A stretch of 64,000 nt of DNA from Prevotella veroralis DSM 19559 = JCM 6290 (GCF_000377625.1 NZ_KB898328.1:158998-222997), one strand, 5' to 3'. Numbered from the stretch's first letter, positions 16,961 to 25,900 are shown. Numbers and translations are program-made. Notes: generated from the letters alone by a model not told the origin.

Positions 16961-19900
16961 ATGAAAAGGTTTACGCTTTTTGCGTCCTTGGCTTTGGTTA
17001 GTTGTTTGAGTGCTACTGCACAGCGCACTCCGACACATCCGTTAGACATTCAGGACGCCAAGTTTGAAGATCTCCCTAACTATCTGGAAGCCTGGATGAA
17101 AGGAGACATGAAACAGCCACAGGGCGTTAGTGCGATTGATGATCAGTTCTACATCTCTCGCGTTCGTCCGTTGGAACGTATCAAAGATGGTGATTATCAG
17201 GTGCGTCCGGACGTTAAGTCAGAACGCAAGATGTGTCTCTGGACACCACTTGATGACCCTACCTCTAAGTGGAAGGCATTGCCTCGTTATTGTTTTGAAG
17301 GCGATAACTTCAGTCTTTGGTCATACATTGACATTCACGGAAACTGGACTTCTCCATGGGTTCGTTCGTCTGCCGGTCTTACTGACGTAGCCCATAAGAA
17401 TGGTGTGTCTGTAGGTTGTGTGATGTCAATACCCTATGGCGCAAGTGTTTACCCAAATCCTTTTGCGGGTAACACCTATGGTAAAATCCTGTACAAACTG
17501 CTTCAGAAACAAGGCGACAAGTATAAGTATGCTGCACCATTCGTGCGCTTAATGAAGTATTACGGCATCAATGGTATCGGTTTCAACTCAGAGTTTCGTA
17601 CCTCAGCCACGATAATGGAAGAGCTAACTAACTTCTTCGTTGAATGTCATAAAGAGGCTAAGAAGATTGATTGGAAGTTTGAGGTACACTGGTATGATGG
17701 TACTGCTGATAGTGGTTACATCCACTTTGATGGTGGTTTAGGTAACCATAACAAGAAGATCTTTGGTGATAAAGACCACATTGCAACCGATATGCTCTTT
17801 GCCAACTACAACTGGTATGATGGGCTTCTGAGCGGTTCTGTCAACACTGCGAAGAGCTTAGGTCGCAGTAGCTTTGACTATTATGCAGGCTTTGATATAC
17901 AAGGACGTGCATTGCGGAATGACCATTGGAGTGCATTACTAAACAATGACATCTCTATCGGCTTTTGGGGTGCTCACTCACAAAGTCTCATCCATCAGAG
18001 TGCAACCGACGATGGAACATCAGACGTAGCGATACAGAAAGCCTATCTAAAGAAGCAAGAATTGATATTCAGTGGAGGTAATAACAACCCCGGTTATCTG
18101 CCCAGTATCAAAACGAATTGTACGTTGGCTAACTCGAGCCTAAGGAACTTCCACGGTCTTGCAACATTCCTTACAGCGAAGTCAACCATACAACAGATAC
18201 CATTTGTCTCACGTTTCAACCTTGGTAACGGATTGAGCTTCCGCAAGGATGGACAGGTCGCTTTTGATCATAAGTGGTATAACCTCAATACCCAAGACTA
18301 CATGCCAACATGGCGTTGGTGGATTACTGATCGCACCGACCAAGTGAATGGTGGTAACATCAACGGACTGGTGAAAGCAGAGCTAACGTTCGATGATGCT
18401 TATTGGGGAGGCTCTTGTTTGTCACTCTCCGGACAGACCGACTTCTCTCGTGTAAAGCTCTTTAAGACCATGCTTGAGGTGCAACCTGACTATGAGTTCT
18501 CGGTTACCTATAAGACATTGAAGGGAACAGAGTCACACGCGAAACTCTTTGTTGCATTGAAGGGTCACACCACTGACTACAAACAAGTCGATTTACCTGC
18601 TACAGAGACTGCAGGTAAATGGAGCACATTCACTGTTAAGGCGTCTGAACTTGGGCTTGTTGCAGGTGACAAGGTGGCTATGATGGGACTTGTTGTAGAG
18701 AATAGTCCTGCTGATTATCAGCTCCATGTTGGTGAGATGGCATTGCGTAATAAGGCACAATCATTCAATACTGTTACTCCTACCATTAAGAAAGTACAGG
18801 TGCTCCGTGGGCGTTACAATGCTTGTGACTTTAAGTTGCAGTATGCTTCAAAGGAGGAGAAAGACTGGGAGAAGACCTATAATGATGAGGTTGGAACATG
18901 GTATTATGAGATCTACTTCCAGCAGAAAGGACAGGAAGAAAAGCTCCTTACCGCCACAACTTCATGGGCTGCTTACGTTGTAGATGCACCTATGTTGTCA
19001 GGTGCCGACAAGCGTGAATGCCGCTTCGGAGTGCGTGCCGTTGCCCCTGATGGTAAGCAGGGTTCAGCGATCGTATGGTCTAACTATCAAACAGTTGATT
19101 ATGACCAGCCATTAAGCGACGTAGTTGCTGACCGCCCAGTCATCAAGCCGAACGAGGAGTTCACATTGAAGTATCTTGACGAGATGGTGCCTGCTGCAAA
19201 GTCATGGACATTGAAGAACTCTGTGACGGGGGCTACTGTTGCAACCGTGGAAAATGGTACAAGTGCTACATTCAAGGTTGAGCAGGAAGGTACTTACGAC
19301 CTCGTTGTTGTTGATAGTAAGGGTAAGTCAACCACAACACGTGGTAAGGTGAAGATCACACCAGAAGCTACTGGTGCTGTTCCTCACATCAACTCGCTCA
19401 CATCAAACAAGTCTATGGAGCAGACCACCAAGCCTGTTACTTACACCTACGACGCTCGTTTGGGCGAAGGTAAGGCTTCTCATGGTTTGGTAATCAATGA
19501 TCCTAAGATGTTCCGCATCCCTGGTGACGTTCAAAAAGGTAAGTCTTATTCATACGCATTGTGGTTCAAAGCTGATAACTTCAACCATGATAAGCAAGGA
19601 ACAAACCTTATCAACAAGAACTCTATCTATGATAAGTGGCCTCACAACAACTGGGGTGACCTTTGGGTAACTATCCGTCCGGAGTGGAGAAGTCACCCTG
19701 CTAATGAGGTGTCATTCAATACAATGGGTTGGACCGAACATGACAATCCATACGAGGATGTGATGACTAAGGACTATAGCATTACTCCTGGTGTATGGAA
19801 CCACATAGTTGTGACCCACGATGATGGTAACATTCAAAAGATCTACTTCAACGGTCGTCAAGTTGCAAGTCACAGCTTCGCAAACTCTAAGCGTCGTGAG

Positions 19901-20728
19901 GATGTAGCACTGAGTGACCGTCGTATCGATCCAAGTAAGGTTGCCGACATCTTCATCGGTGGCGGTGGTGTTTACAAGAGCGGCTTCAATGGTGTCATTG
20001 ATGAGGTTCAGGTATGGGACAAACCACTGTCTGAAACTGAAGTTTTAGAGGCTATGAAGGGTTATAAAGAAGGCTCCGTACCTTCTCACCTAAAGGCTTA
20101 CTTCACCTTTGAAGAGGCTAATGGTATGAAGTTCAAGAACCTTGGTAGTGCTGGTAGCGATTATGACGGTTCTGTTGTCGTTGTCTCTGGCAGCGGTGGT
20201 GAAAACACCTCCGGAGCTTCTTATGTAGACCAACAACCTAACAACGATGTACTCGGTTTCCCTGGTATCGTTGGTACCTACGATGTGAAGACCACTCCTA
20301 CATGGGTATTAGGTGATGGTAAGATCTCATCAGAAGCAGATAAGACAGCAGTTGTTACATACGCTGCTCCGGGTAAGAAGAATGTCACCTTGAAGTTGAA
20401 GAACGGATGGGGTGAAGATGAGAAGACGGTGAATGAAATCGTTGAAATCACTGCTCTACCAGACGGCATATCTACTGTTGAGACCGAAACAGGCTTGAGT
20501 GTTTATCCGAATCCATTTGTTGAAAGCGTCAACATGCGCTTCGCTGAGGGTGGTCATTACACATTAAATATCCTTGGCGCAACCGGTTCGCTCTTACAGA
20601 GCAATCAGTTTGATGCAGTACAGGGACAGGTTGTTAACGTTGCTATCAGTGGTACACGTGGCATCTACTTCGTACAGGTAATGAAGGATGGAAAGACTTA
20701 CAAGACCTTGAAAGTAGTCAAGAAATAA
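16961..20728 (+). CDS. GH85-type endo-beta-N-acetylglucosaminidase 3 with LamG and T9SS sorting domains
   Basis: A 1255-residue secreted paralogue. Signal peptide about 1-20 (ending ATAQ). The catalytic motif reads INGIGFNSE at 203-211: N209/E211 are kept, but the Asp of the usual DG pair is Asn (N204), unlike paralogues 1 and 2. FNLGNG is near 419, followed by TQDYMPTWRWW. A LamG-like domain (about 862-1060, YSYALWFKADNF), a PKD-like segment and a canonical sorting domain (about 1165-1255) with VYPNPF and a GIYFVQVMKDGKTYKTLKV finish follow. It closes the susCD-GH85 run. Activity is likely but the N204 change may alter rate or specificity. Confidence 0.83.
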   Translation: MKRFTLFASLALVSCLSATAQRTPTHPLDIQDAKFEDLPNYLEAWMKGDMKQPQGVSAIDDQFYISRVRPLERIKDGDYQVRPDVKSERKMCLWTPLDDPTSKWKALPRYCFEGDNFSLWSYIDIHGNWTSPWVRSSAGLTDVAHKNGVSVGCVMSIPYGASVYPNPFAGNTYGKILYKLLQKQGDKYKYAAPFVRLMKYYGINGIGFNSEFRTSATIMEELTNFFVECHKEAKKIDWKFEVHWYDGTADSGYIHFDGGLGNHNKKIFGDKDHIATDMLFANYNWYDGLLSGSVNTAKSLGRSSFDYYAGFDIQGRALRNDHWSALLNNDISIGFWGAHSQSLIHQSATDDGTSDVAIQKAYLKKQELIFSGGNNNPGYLPSIKTNCTLANSSLRNFHGLATFLTAKSTIQQIPFVSRFNLGNGLSFRKDGQVAFDHKWYNLNTQDYMPTWRWWITDRTDQVNGGNINGLVKAELTFDDAYWGGSCLSLSGQTDFSRVKLFKTMLEVQPDYEFSVTYKTLKGTESHAKLFVALKGHTTDYKQVDLPATETAGKWSTFTVKASELGLVAGDKVAMMGLVVENSPADYQLHVGEMALRNKAQSFNTVTPTIKKVQVLRGRYNACDFKLQYASKEEKDWEKTYNDEVGTWYYEIYFQQKGQEEKLLTATTSWAAYVVDAPMLSGADKRECRFGVRAVAPDGKQGSAIVWSNYQTVDYDQPLSDVVADRPVIKPNEEFTLKYLDEMVPAAKSWTLKNSVTGATVATVENGTSATFKVEQEGTYDLVVVDSKGKSTTTRGKVKITPEATGAVPHINSLTSNKSMEQTTKPVTYTYDARLGEGKASHGLVINDPKMFRIPGDVQKGKSYSYALWFKADNFNHDKQGTNLINKNSIYDKWPHNNWGDLWVTIRPEWRSHPANEVSFNTMGWTEHDNPYEDVMTKDYSITPGVWNHIVVTHDDGNIQKIYFNGRQVASHSFANSKRREDVALSDRRIDPSKVADIFIGGGGVYKSGFNGVIDEVQVWDKPLSETEVLEAMKGYKEGSVPSHLKAYFTFEEANGMKFKNLGSAGSDYDGSVVVVSGSGGENTSGASYVDQQPNNDVLGFPGIVGTYDVKTTPTWVLGDGKISSEADKTAVVTYAAPGKKNVTLKLKNGWGEDEKTVNEIVEITALPDGISTVETETGLSVYPNPFVESVNMRFAEGGHYTLNILGATGSLLQSNQFDAVQGQVVNVAISGTRGIYFVQVMKDGKTYKTLKVVKK

Positions 20729-20749
20729 TTTAGGTTTAAGTTTTATATC

Positions 20750-20800
20750 AGTGAGCTGGGCAGCTCCTGCAAGTAATTGTGGGTGCTGTTTCAGCTCACT
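20750..20800 (+). terminator. stem-loop behind the third GH85 gene
   Basis: AGTGAGCTG (20750-20758) pairs with CAGCTCACT (20792-20800), with a GGCAGC/GTGCTG extension inside. The T-run is weak, so termination is tentative. Confidence 0.45.
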
Positions 20801-20865
20801 TCTCGTTAGACAGAGTACCTAATAGGGTGTGTTAAAGACAGAGTAACATAATAACTGGTCATGCA

Positions 20866-21195
20866 GTAACACGTTTTTAGACAGAATGAACACAATGACA
20901 TGTGTTTTTGCTGACATATTCTTAGACAGAATGACACAATGACATACGGTTTTTATTGACATATTCTTAGACAGAATGAACACAATGACATACGATTTTA
21001 CTGACATATTCTTAGACAAAAGAACACAATGACATGTGTTTTTACTGACATATTCTTAGACAGAATGAACATAATGACATGTGTTTTTACTGACATATTC
21101 TTAGGCAAAAGAACACGATGACATGTGTTTTTACTGACATATTCTTAGGCAAAAGAACACGATAACATGCGTTTTTACTGACATATTCTTAGGCA
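20866..21195. repeat. 44-45 bp tandem repeat array (about 7-8 units)
   Basis: The word CTTAG(A/G)CA recurs at 20876, 20921, 20966, 21011, 21055, 21100, 21144 and 21188, spacing 44-45 bp throughout. The unit contains GACATGTGTTTTTACTGACA and ACATATTCTTAG; later units are more alike than early ones. It lies between the PUL and the small CTD-like gene. Units are contiguous, with no spacers. Confidence 0.9.
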
Positions 21196-21337
21196 AAAGA
21201 ACTTTAAGATCCTTGCTGCAAACTTAGAGTCCTTTTTGTCTTAAACAAGCTGTTCCTCTGTTCTTTTCTTTGGTTAATTATTATTAAAGATACCCTGTTT
21301 AATACAATAAACAAGGTGAAGGTATGGCGGAAATTGT

Positions 21338-21346
21338 TATCTTTGT
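21338..21346 (+). promoter_or_regulatory. promoter of the small sorting-domain-like gene
   Basis: TATCTTTGT, 24 nt before the ATG at 21370. No clear -33 box is seen. Confidence 0.55.
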
Positions 21347-21369
21347 AGCTAATATAAAAGCATTCGTCT

Positions 21370-21681
21370 ATGGTAAAAAAGATATTTACTCCTTTCATAC
21401 TCACCTTAATACTCCTCATGGGGGTTGTTACTACGGCTCGTGCAGAAGCTCCCGCTGATATGATAGAACAGGAGCTTCCGTCAATCACCATTACTGTCAC
21501 AAGCAACATCCTACATGTTGTTGGGGCAGAGAATGAGGTTCTTTCGATCTATAACATTACAGGTGTAAAGGTTCTGAATGTGCGTGTTGATGGCAATGAT
21601 AAGCACTACACTCTGAACTTCCCAAGGGGTTGCTACATCGTGAAAGTAGGTAAGTTAGTCCGCAAAATATCAATTCGTTAA
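21370..21681 (+). CDS. small exported protein consisting of a T9SS sorting-domain-like fold
   Basis: 103 residues: a signal peptide (about 1-25, ending TARA), a short acidic linker, then about 65 residues that look like an isolated C-terminal sorting domain: NILHVVGAENEVLSIYNITG, a central VLNVRVDG, and a finish GCYIVKVGKLVRKISIR. In usual proteins this fold follows a catalytic region; here there is none. It might be a remnant of a larger gene, a regulator or decoy of the secretion machinery, or a small structural protein of the DUF3244 type. It lies between the PUL and an ECF sigma-factor gene starting about 40 nt downstream, on the same strand, so co-transcription with sigma is plausible. 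Function unknown. Confidence 0.7.
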   Translation: MVKKIFTPFILTLILLMGVVTTARAEAPADMIEQELPSITITVTSNILHVVGAENEVLSIYNITGVKVLNVRVDGNDKHYTLNFPRGCYIVKVGKLVRKISIR

Positions 21682-21719
21682 GACAAGATACCCCTCTTGT
21701 CTGATACAGAAATAGCTTT

Positions 21720-22277
21720 TTGACAATCGTGTCTCCCCTCGATGAATCGGAAGAAGTTCGCTTGTTGGCGAGCTCGGAAGAGCGACAAAAAGCGTTCGAA
21801 GACATTGTTAACCAGTATAGCGAGCAGCTATATTGGAAGATTCGTAGTATTGTTCTTACGCATGATGATGCCGATGACGTGTTGCAGAATACGTTGTTAA
21901 AGGCATGGAAAGGACTTGACAATTTTCAAGGCAAGTCCCAGCTAAGTACGTGGTTATACCGCATTGCCATCAACGAGTCGCTCGCTTTTCTACGCTGTAA
22001 GCGTTCGGAGGTTATCGCGGGGGCTGAAGCTGAAATGCACATCGCCAGTGAGTTGTTGGCTGATGAGTATTTCGATGGTGATAAGGGACAGGCGTTGCTG
22101 CAAGAAGCCATCGCCACCTTGCCTGATGTGCAGCGTATGGTATTCACCTTACACTACTTTGATGAGATGAAGTATAGCGATATGAGCGACTTACTGGGTA
22201 CGAGTATCGGAGCATTGAAAGCCTCCTATCACATTGCAATAGAGAAGATTACAGCGATTATGAAGCGTTACGAGTGA
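21720..22277 (+). CDS. ECF-type RNA polymerase sigma factor
   Basis: About 185 residues with the sigma-70 region 2 signature (DADDVLQNTLLKAW, then FQGKSQLSTWLYRIAINES) and region 4 near the end (LPDVQRMVFTLHYFDEMKYSDMSDLLG, helix-turn-helix). No ATG fits: the frame opens with TTG at 21720 and GTG at 21729; the GTG, giving MSPLDESEE, looks more natural. A small gene with the look of a truncated anti-sigma partner follows. Such factors respond to envelope or nutrient signals in this phylum, but the trigger here is unknown. Confidence 0.85.
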   Translation: MTIVSPLDESEEVRLLASSEERQKAFEDIVNQYSEQLYWKIRSIVLTHDDADDVLQNTLLKAWKGLDNFQGKSQLSTWLYRIAINESLAFLRCKRSEVIAGAEAEMHIASELLADEYFDGDKGQALLQEAIATLPDVQRMVFTLHYFDEMKYSDMSDLLGTSIGALKASYHIAIEKITAIMKRYE

Positions 22278-22369
22278 TGTTCCTCATCGTTCAGAACGAA
22301 ATAAAATAGCACCTTGTTTAAACCAATGGGTCGATTCAGAATCAAAGAAGTAATAAGTATAATGCTCTT

Positions 22370-22555
22370 ATGAAACCAGAATTTTACCTACAAACAACTT
22401 ATGGAAAGGTGCGTCCTTTCCGTGTTCCCGATGATTATTTTGCGTCTTTTCCCAGCCGACTGATCAATAAACTGTTAGCGAATGAGGCTGTGGCAGGTTG
22501 GGAAGAGCTACGCCAGCGGATGAATGAAGACCATCGCCTGTCTGCTAATATATAA
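22370..22555 (+). CDS. small protein, possible partner of the ECF sigma factor
   Basis: 61 residues, MKPEFYLQT start, with FRVPDDYFASFPSRLINKL. That string resembles the F-x-VP-x-xYF motif found in the cytoplasmic part of anti-sigma-like proteins encoded behind ECF sigma factors in Bacteroidota. There is no membrane segment, so if it derives from an anti-sigma factor it lacks the transmembrane part; it could be a short genuine form or a truncation. It lies 92 nt after the sigma gene on the same strand. Function inferred from position only. Confidence 0.5.
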   Translation: MKPEFYLQTTYGKVRPFRVPDDYFASFPSRLINKLLANEAVAGWEELRQRMNEDHRLSANI

Positions 22556-22620
22556 TAAGGTGTAGCGGAGGAGACCGATTTTTAATAATTAAAAACATAA
22601 CAAAGAGAAAGATAAAACAC

Positions 22621-24138
22621 ATGAGACAGATTCGTGAAGGCATGAAAGTTCTATCGTTGATAGTACTTTTCATGGCTGTGAGTATGGGCATCTTTGCCAA
22701 GAGTCAACCGTCAAAGCGCGAGTTTCGTGGGGCTTGGATCCAGTGTGTCAATGGGCAGTTTCAGGGTATCGGAACGCAACAGATGCAGCAAACCCTGCGT
22801 TATCAGTTGGACGAACTACAAAAGGATGGAGTTAACGCCATCATCTTTCAGGTGCGACCGGAGTGTGACGCGCTCTATCCAAGTAAGTTAGAACCATGGA
22901 GCAAGTTCCTCTCTGGGCGTCAAGGACAGGCTCCTTCGCCTTATTGGGATCCCTTGCAATGGATGATTGACGAATGTCATAAGCGGGGAATGGAGCTGCA
23001 TGCGTGGATCAATCCCTATCGTGCTAAGACGAAGACAACCAACCAGTTGGCTAATAACCACATCGCTGTGCAACATCCCGAACGCGTCTTTTCATACGAT
23101 GGACAGTACATCTTGAATCCAGCTTTGCGTGAGAATCGTGAGTATATATGCCAGGTTGTTAACGACATTGTGACCCGCTACGATGTAGACGGACTTCACA
23201 TTGATGATTACTTCTATCCTTATCCTGCTGCCGGACAGCCCATTCCCGATCAACGCAACTTCCAACAGGATCCGAGAGGATTCTCGAATATCAACGACTG
23301 GAGGCGTGATAACGTTGATGTCTTCGTCAAGGAGTTAGGCGAAACGATACATAAAGCGAAGCCATGGGTGAAGTTTGGCGTGTCACCCTTTGGTATTTAC
23401 CGCAATCAAAAGACTGACCCTCGTAACGGAAGTAGGACGAATGGACTTCAAAACTACGATGATCTCTATGCCGATGTACTAAAGTGGGTGAACAACGGAT
23501 GGGTTGATTATTGTGTTCCACAGCTCTATTGGGAGATCGGCAATCGTGCTGCTGACTACAAGGAATTGATTGGTTGGTGGAATCGCAACGCTGGGAAACG
23601 CCCATTATACATAGGTGAAGACGTGTTGCGAACCGTCAAATTCGCTGATCCACAGAACCCTTCTATCCATCAGTTAGCGGCTAAGCGCCGCTTACACCAG
23701 CAGTCGGCAAATGTCAATGGAACGGTACTTTGGTATGCAAAGTCGGCTGTTGACAACCCTGGAAACTATGGAACTCTCTTGCGAACAGACTACTGGCGCT
23801 ATCCAGCCTTGCAACCCTTAATGCCTTTCATAGACTCTGATGCACCGAAGCACCCTAAGCGGTTGAAGGCAAAATGGGAGCGCGATGGCTATTACCTGAC
23901 GTGGAAAGCTCCGAAGGGAAAGGGCTGGCAGGATGAAGCCTACCGATATGTTGTCTATCAGTTCACGCCCGACGAGCCTCTTAATACCGATGACCCGTCA
24001 AAGATTATAGCCGTGCCTTACGACAATAAGGTGCGTTTGAATTATAAAGATGGCAGTTGTAAGTACGTCTATGTGGTCACTGCTCTGGATCGAATGAGCA
24101 ATGAGAGTGCAGGAAAGAAGAAGAAGGTGAAGCTGTAA
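22621..24138 (+). CDS. GH10-like (GHL10/DUF187) exported glycoside hydrolase
   Basis: 505 residues. An N-terminal signal peptide ends near MGIFAKS. The catalytic-type domain starts KREFRGAWIQ, with the family landmarks DGVNAIIFQVRPECDALY, HAWINPYR and YDVDGLHIDDYFYP, and the barrel end NGWVDYCVPQLYWE. A C-terminal fibronectin-like module (about 415-500, ending VVTALDRMSNES) follows. The family acts on polysaccharide or peptidoglycan-like substrates; the true substrate is unknown. The start at 22621 is kept, although M8 is also possible. The R2 repeat begins 13 nt after the stop. Confidence 0.85.
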   Translation: MRQIREGMKVLSLIVLFMAVSMGIFAKSQPSKREFRGAWIQCVNGQFQGIGTQQMQQTLRYQLDELQKDGVNAIIFQVRPECDALYPSKLEPWSKFLSGRQGQAPSPYWDPLQWMIDECHKRGMELHAWINPYRAKTKTTNQLANNHIAVQHPERVFSYDGQYILNPALRENREYICQVVNDIVTRYDVDGLHIDDYFYPYPAAGQPIPDQRNFQQDPRGFSNINDWRRDNVDVFVKELGETIHKAKPWVKFGVSPFGIYRNQKTDPRNGSRTNGLQNYDDLYADVLKWVNNGWVDYCVPQLYWEIGNRAADYKELIGWWNRNAGKRPLYIGEDVLRTVKFADPQNPSIHQLAAKRRLHQQSANVNGTVLWYAKSAVDNPGNYGTLLRTDYWRYPALQPLMPFIDSDAPKHPKRLKAKWERDGYYLTWKAPKGKGWQDEAYRYVVYQFTPDEPLNTDDPSKIIAVPYDNKVRLNYKDGSCKYVYVVTALDRMSNESAGKKKKVKL

Positions 24139-24151
24139 AGAGGTTCTCTAA

Positions 24152-24405
24152 AACCCCACCCGACCTCCCCCAAGGGGAGGGGTGCCTAACGGAAGTTAAT
24201 TAGGGGAGGCTCTTCTTTAATTCAAAATTCAAAGTTCAAAATTCAAAATTATGATTAGATAGAGTTGACGAGTGGACAGGTTGACAAGTAAACGAGTTGT
24301 TTGTTCTATCAAAGAGGGCGTTTCTTCGATATGAAGGAAGCCTCTCTTCGATGCGACGGAACGCCCTCTTCAAAGCGAAGAAGGCGTCTCTTTAATTAAA
24401 GATAA
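24152..24405. repeat. intergenic repeat mosaic R2-R3-R6-R4
   Basis: R2 (24152-24195), R3 (24211-24260), R6 (24262-24305) and R4 (24306-24402) in a row, leading directly into the R1 element at 24415. No coding potential. Confidence 0.85.
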
Positions 24406-24414
24406 TGCCAACCT

Positions 24415-24509
24415 GTAGGGACAGACGCCCTCGTCTGTCCGCCAGAGTCCGCCAGATCCGCAACCAACTTCCCCGCTTTATGCGGACAGACGAGGGCGTC
24501 TGTCCCTAC
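24415..24509. repeat. R1 paired-arm element, copy 3 (95 bp)
   Basis: Inverted 28-bp arms around a 39-nt interior that includes CAGATCCGCAACCAACTTCC; the same interior occurs in the 95-bp copy at 43925-44019. The left flank GATAATGCCAACCT is the complement of the flank of the half arm near 2385 and 59475. Confidence 0.88.
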
Positions 24510-24549
24510 TTTGTGGTATCCTTTTGTATAGAAAGAACCATTCCAATTA

Positions 24550-24842
24550 GCTTCCGTTAGGCACTCCTCCCCTTGGGGGAGGCTGGGTGGGGTTCCCATA
24601 CGAGGGCGTCTGTCCCTACTGTGAAGCCTCACCCTGTCCCCTCTCCCAATGGAGAGGGAGAGTAGATAGTACCACTTTTCGACAGAACAAACAACTCGTT
24701 TACTTGTCAACCAGTCCACTCGTCCACTCATACCAGCCACACTTTAGAAGTTAAGCAAGACCTTTGGGGAAGACATCCCCTCCTTCGGAGGGGCTTGGGG
24801 AGGCTTTAATTTGAATTGTGAACTTTGAATTTTGAATTAAAG
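24550..24842. repeat. intergenic repeat mosaic R2-R5-R6-R7-R3
   Basis: R2 inverted (24550-24596), a half R1 arm (24600-24620), R5 (24629-24665), R6 (24683-24735), R7 (24775-24806) and R3 (24811-24842). Nothing coding is seen up to the rubrerythrin promoter. Confidence 0.85.
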
Positions 24843-24912
24843 AAGAGGCTTCTTTTACTAATTATCCATCGTCTAAATAGATTAGTTGAGAGGTAAAAGT
24901 ATATGAAAAGAG

Positions 24913-24944
24913 TTGCTTGTTTCGGATATAATTCATACCTTTGC
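24913..24944 (+). promoter_or_regulatory. promoter of the rubrerythrin gene
   Basis: TTG (24913-24915), 20 nt, TACCTTTGC (24936-24944). It predicts a leader of about 120 nt. Confidence 0.8.
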
Positions 24945-25070
24945 AACGTGATTTGGAATAATTACAAAGATACTAAAAGGATAACACTTGATAGCGAGCT
25001 GATCGTTAGGAGCGATGGAGCTATCAATGAAGAATAAAACAGATATACATTATTTAAATACAAAAACATT

Positions 25071-25724
25071 ATGAAGAAGAAGTTTATTTGCACAGTTTGT
25101 GGTTACATGTATGAGGGTGCTGAGGCTCCTGCTGAGTGCCCAGTTTGTCACGCAAAAGCCGATAAGTTCAAGGAGTTCAACCCATCTGCTTTGAAGGGAA
25201 CAAAGACAGAGCAGAACCTAAAAGCAGCTTTTGCAGGTGAGAGTCAGGCTCACACTAAGTACCTCTACTATGCTTCTAAGGCAAAGAAAGACGGTTACCA
25301 GCAGATCGCCGGGTTCTTTGAAGAGACCGCACTAAACGAGAAGGAGCATGCTAAACTATGGTTCAAGTTCTTGCATGAAGGCGATATCCCAACAACGACG
25401 AAGAACTTAGAAGACGCTGCAAATGGTGAGAACTACGAGTGGACGGATATGTATGATCAGATGGCAAAGACCGCTATGGAGGAAGGCTTCCCAGAGTTAG
25501 CTGTTAAGTTCCGCGGCGTTGGTCAGGTTGAAAAGCACCACGAGGAGCGTTATCGCAAGCTGTTGAAGAACATTGAGGACAAGGTTGTCTTCTCTCGTGA
25601 TGGCGATTGCATTTGGCAGTGCCGCAACTGTGGTCATATCGTAGTAGGTAAGTATGCACCTGCTGTATGCCCTGTTTGCAACCACCCACAGAGCTTCTTC
25701 CAGGTTCAGGAGAATAACTTCTAA
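25071..25724 (+). CDS. rubrerythrin with rubredoxin-type centres at both ends
   Basis: 217 residues. The N-terminal 35 residues carry a rubredoxin-like metal site ([10 protein letters not shown] ... CPVC). A ferritin-like four-helix domain follows (about 45-165) with the di-iron ligand pattern: E in [15 protein letters not shown], and EKHHEERY. A second rubredoxin-like knuckle closes the protein ([10 protein letters not shown] ... CPVC). Rubrerythrins reduce hydrogen peroxide in the cytoplasm of anaerobes; the doubled iron site is a recognised but less common arrangement. It is a single-gene transcript with its own promoter and terminator. Confidence 0.9.
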   Translation: MKKKFICTVCGYMYEGAEAPAECPVCHAKADKFKEFNPSALKGTKTEQNLKAAFAGESQAHTKYLYYASKAKKDGYQQIAGFFEETALNEKEHAKLWFKFLHEGDIPTTTKNLEDAANGENYEWTDMYDQMAKTAMEEGFPELAVKFRGVGQVEKHHEERYRKLLKNIEDKVVFSRDGDCIWQCRNCGHIVVGKYAPAVCPVCNHPQSFFQVQENNF

Positions 25725-25809
25725 ATTCTCACTGAGCGTGACGACGATAAGACAATAAGTCGGTCTTTATAATTCCACATCGTCAGTCGCACTGGAGAAG
25801 AAAGACTAT

Positions 25810-25845
25810 AAGAGTTGTATCAACGCTTGATACAACTCTTTTTTA
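25810..25845 (+). terminator. intrinsic terminator of the rubrerythrin gene
   Basis: AGAGTTGTATCAA (25811-25823) pairs perfectly with TTGATACAACTCT (25827-25839), loop CGC, then T-rich. Confidence 0.9.
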
Positions 25846-25891
25846 TATCACCTTTTGCCACGAAAGCACCCGTTTTCTCAGATAATTTTCG

Positions 25892-25900
25892 TACTTTTGC
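25892..25900 (+). promoter_or_regulatory. promoter of the 440-residue hypothetical gene
   Basis: TACTTTTGC, 45 nt before the ATG; upstream TTTTCT may serve as -33. Confidence 0.6.

Noticed and set aside
20819..21019. Minus-strand open frame of 66 codons with 15-residue repeats
   Set aside because: It simply translates the 45-bp tandem array and breaks when the unit length is 44.
20866..21195. Possible CRISPR array
   Set aside because: The 44-45 bp units are contiguous with no unique spacers, and no cas genes are present.
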